Part shown: piece by piece, positions 63,151 to 64,000 of the stretch | How positions within the stretch are numbered: the first letter of the stretch is position 1 | Layout: each line of letters begins with the position of its first letter | Source: Rhodobacter aestuarii | Lineage (GTDB): Bacteria; Pseudomonadota; Alphaproteobacteria; Rhodobacterales; Rhodobacteraceae | Direction of reading: 5' to 3' | Assembly: GCF_900156655.1 (NCBI RefSeq) | Contig: NZ_FTOG01000007.1 | Coordinates: 124,001-188,000, forward strand | Length of the DNA: 64,000 nt | Notes under the pieces: model-generated | What the model was told of the DNA's origin: nothing | The model's database searches: none | What the model saw: the letters and a program-made list of their open reading frames with translations, nothing else | Position numbers and translations under genes: made by a program

Positions 63151-63750
63151 TTAGTCACGGATTTCATCGGGGGTAACGCCCCAGATTTTCTCCTTGGGCA
63201 CCCAACCATCGGCATCGCCTGCCAAAATCTCACACCAATCGCGGTTGCAATCGCCGAGCCGGGCAATGGCCCCCATCTCCGCCAGTGCGACCACCGGGGC
63301 ACGGGTATCGGCACGGGCATGCAATTCGGTCATGTCATCCTCGACAATCACCGTGCGCACGCCCGACAGCAGCGAGTAATGCACCCAGCCGCCTGCCCCA
63401 TCACGGTCTTCCACGCGGCGCCAGTGGCCGAATTCGGCGGTGATCCGAAGCGGCATGCCCGCATGTTTGAACACCCAATCAATACGATGCGAGAGCGAGG
63501 GACCGCGCCGGGCATTCCCCTCATCCCCCTTGAGCGAGACAAAGCGCGGCAGCGGCAAATTGGTGACTGGACCGCGGTCGGGTTGCGGGGAAACTTTCAC
63601 TTCAGGCAGGGCATCACTGTCTTGTGCCATAGCGGGCGCCCCCGAAAGCCCCGCCAGTATAAGCAGCAAACAGGCGAAACCTGCCTTTTGCCTGCGCATC
63701 CGCGCAAGCGGCGCGCAAGAAAATTGCGCCAAAAGTCCAAAAAGCGTCAT
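63151..63750 (-). CDS. Exported SH3-domain protein
   Basis: A 199-residue protein with a signal peptide placed after about 17 N-terminal residues (RRQKAGFACLLLILAGLSGAPAMAQ). The rest holds a bacterial SH3 domain pair: HRIDWVFKHAGMPLRITAEFGHWRRVED near residue 100, then VHYSLLSGVRTVIVE and ADGWVPKEKIWG. Bacterial SH3 domains bind cell-wall peptides, so an envelope role is likely. The start at 63750 has GGAGAG before it; ATG at 63699 would give a more standard signal peptide but lacks a ribosome site. The gene is divergent from the dehydrogenase gene. Confidence 0.8.
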   Translation of the reverse strand: MTLFGLLAQFSCAPLARMRRQKAGFACLLLILAGLSGAPAMAQDSDALPEVKVSPQPDRGPVTNLPLPRFVSLKGDEGNARRGPSLSHRIDWVFKHAGMPLRITAEFGHWRRVEDRDGAGGWVHYSLLSGVRTVIVEDDMTELHARADTRAPVVALAEMGAIARLGDCNRDWCEILAGDADGWVPKEKIWGVTPDEIRD

Positions 63751-63837
63751 TTCTGCTCTCTCCGGGCCTTGTAACTTGCCCCTTTGGCGGTCAATTTGCA
63801 CCCAAGTCAGACGCATTGGAAGAGAGGAGAGCCAACC

Positions 63838-64000
63838 ATGCCCGCACCGCGGCTGAGTGTTGTCGTGACGCGACGGTTGCCCGAAGTCGTCGAGACCCGG
63901 ATGAAAGAACTGTTCGACGTTGAACTGCGCGAAACCGATGCGCGGATGACGCGCGAAGAATTGGTGGCTGCGATGCATGATGCCGATGTGCTCGTGCCAA
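63838..64000 (+). CDS. 2-hydroxyacid dehydrogenase, N-terminal fragment (cut by window edge)
   Basis: Only 54 residues are present: MPAPRLSVVVTRRLPEVV, then a helix and the strand ADVLVP at the window end. This matches the first domain of D-isomer 2-hydroxyacid dehydrogenases, most like the glyoxylate/hydroxypyruvate reductase (GyaR/GhrB) group, where the start V-V-V-T-R-R-L-P is characteristic. A good GAGAGGAG precedes the ATG. The NAD-binding and catalytic parts are outside the window. Confidence 0.8.
   Translation, partial: MPAPRLSVVVTRRLPEVVETRMKELFDVELRETDARMTREELVAAMHDADVLVP

Overview
The window is 64 kb of a GC-rich chromosome, almost certainly from the Rhodobacteraceae (Alphaproteobacteria). 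The evidence is gene content and local order: lysC-ptsP, panB-panC, an RpoHII-type sigma factor followed by chaN-coaBC-dut, lppC divergent from rsmI-yraN, glnD-murJ, and a beta-oxidation block headed by MerR genes. FnrL-type boxes and TTTGCAAA elements of the kind known from Rhodobacter regulators support this. The genus cannot be set from what I can see. Gene density is high and most genes sit in short operons with 4-bp ATGA overlaps. I found no rRNA or tRNA gene, IS element, prophage, CRISPR array or obvious genomic island; this is core chromosome.

Layout. 1-4.7 kb: start of a probable pyruvate kinase (leftward), lysC and ptsP, and two tandem four-cysteine proteins behind an FNR-like box. 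4.7-10 kb: an M48 lipoprotein peptidase, a small acidic protein, the pantothenate genes panB-panC, an L,D-transpeptidase and a lone creatinase. 10-14.3 kb: an RND efflux pair. 14.5-19.4 kb: a small lipoprotein, a 61-residue membrane protein behind a second identical FNR-like box, a cytochrome b561, a hydrolase, glyA and nadK. 19.4-22.3 kb: a soluble hybrid kinase/HPt protein and a sigma-54-type regulator with an altered GAFTGA loop. 22.4-28.3 kb: prpE, divergent from the pyrimidine salvage operon cdd-deoA-deoB-upp. 28.3-32.8 kb: a SPOR protein, an unknown membrane protein, a sulfotransferase and a Hint-like protein. 32.8-37.5 kb: a leftward cluster rpoHII-chaN-coaBC-dut-small membrane protein-ThiF. 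37.9-43.9 kb: comM, a lipase-like hydrolase, gshB, yraN, rsmI and an LppC lipoprotein. 43.9-51.4 kb: glnD, murJ, a degenerate rhomboid, trpS and a MATE transporter. 51.4-59.3 kb: two thioesterases, two MerR regulators and fatty-acid beta-oxidation genes. 59.3-64 kb: an M3 peptidase, a YqjE/YqjD-like pair, a cation efflux protein, an SH3 protein and the start of a 2-hydroxyacid dehydrogenase.

How the parts connect. Nitrogen signalling is represented by ptsP and glnD. Acyl-CoA metabolism is represented by prpE and by the acyl-CoA dehydrogenase, thiolase and FadJ genes, each with a repeated candidate operator nearby. Two separate loci share one 14-base FNR-like box. No complete unknown defence or mobile system is present. 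The most interesting items are a ThiF/MoeB enzyme whose membrane domain is duplicated as a separate 81-residue gene beside it, the paired four-cysteine proteins behind the FNR box, a GAFAGA regulator, a rhomboid without catalytic residues, and the repeated elements near prpE and the MerR/fad genes.
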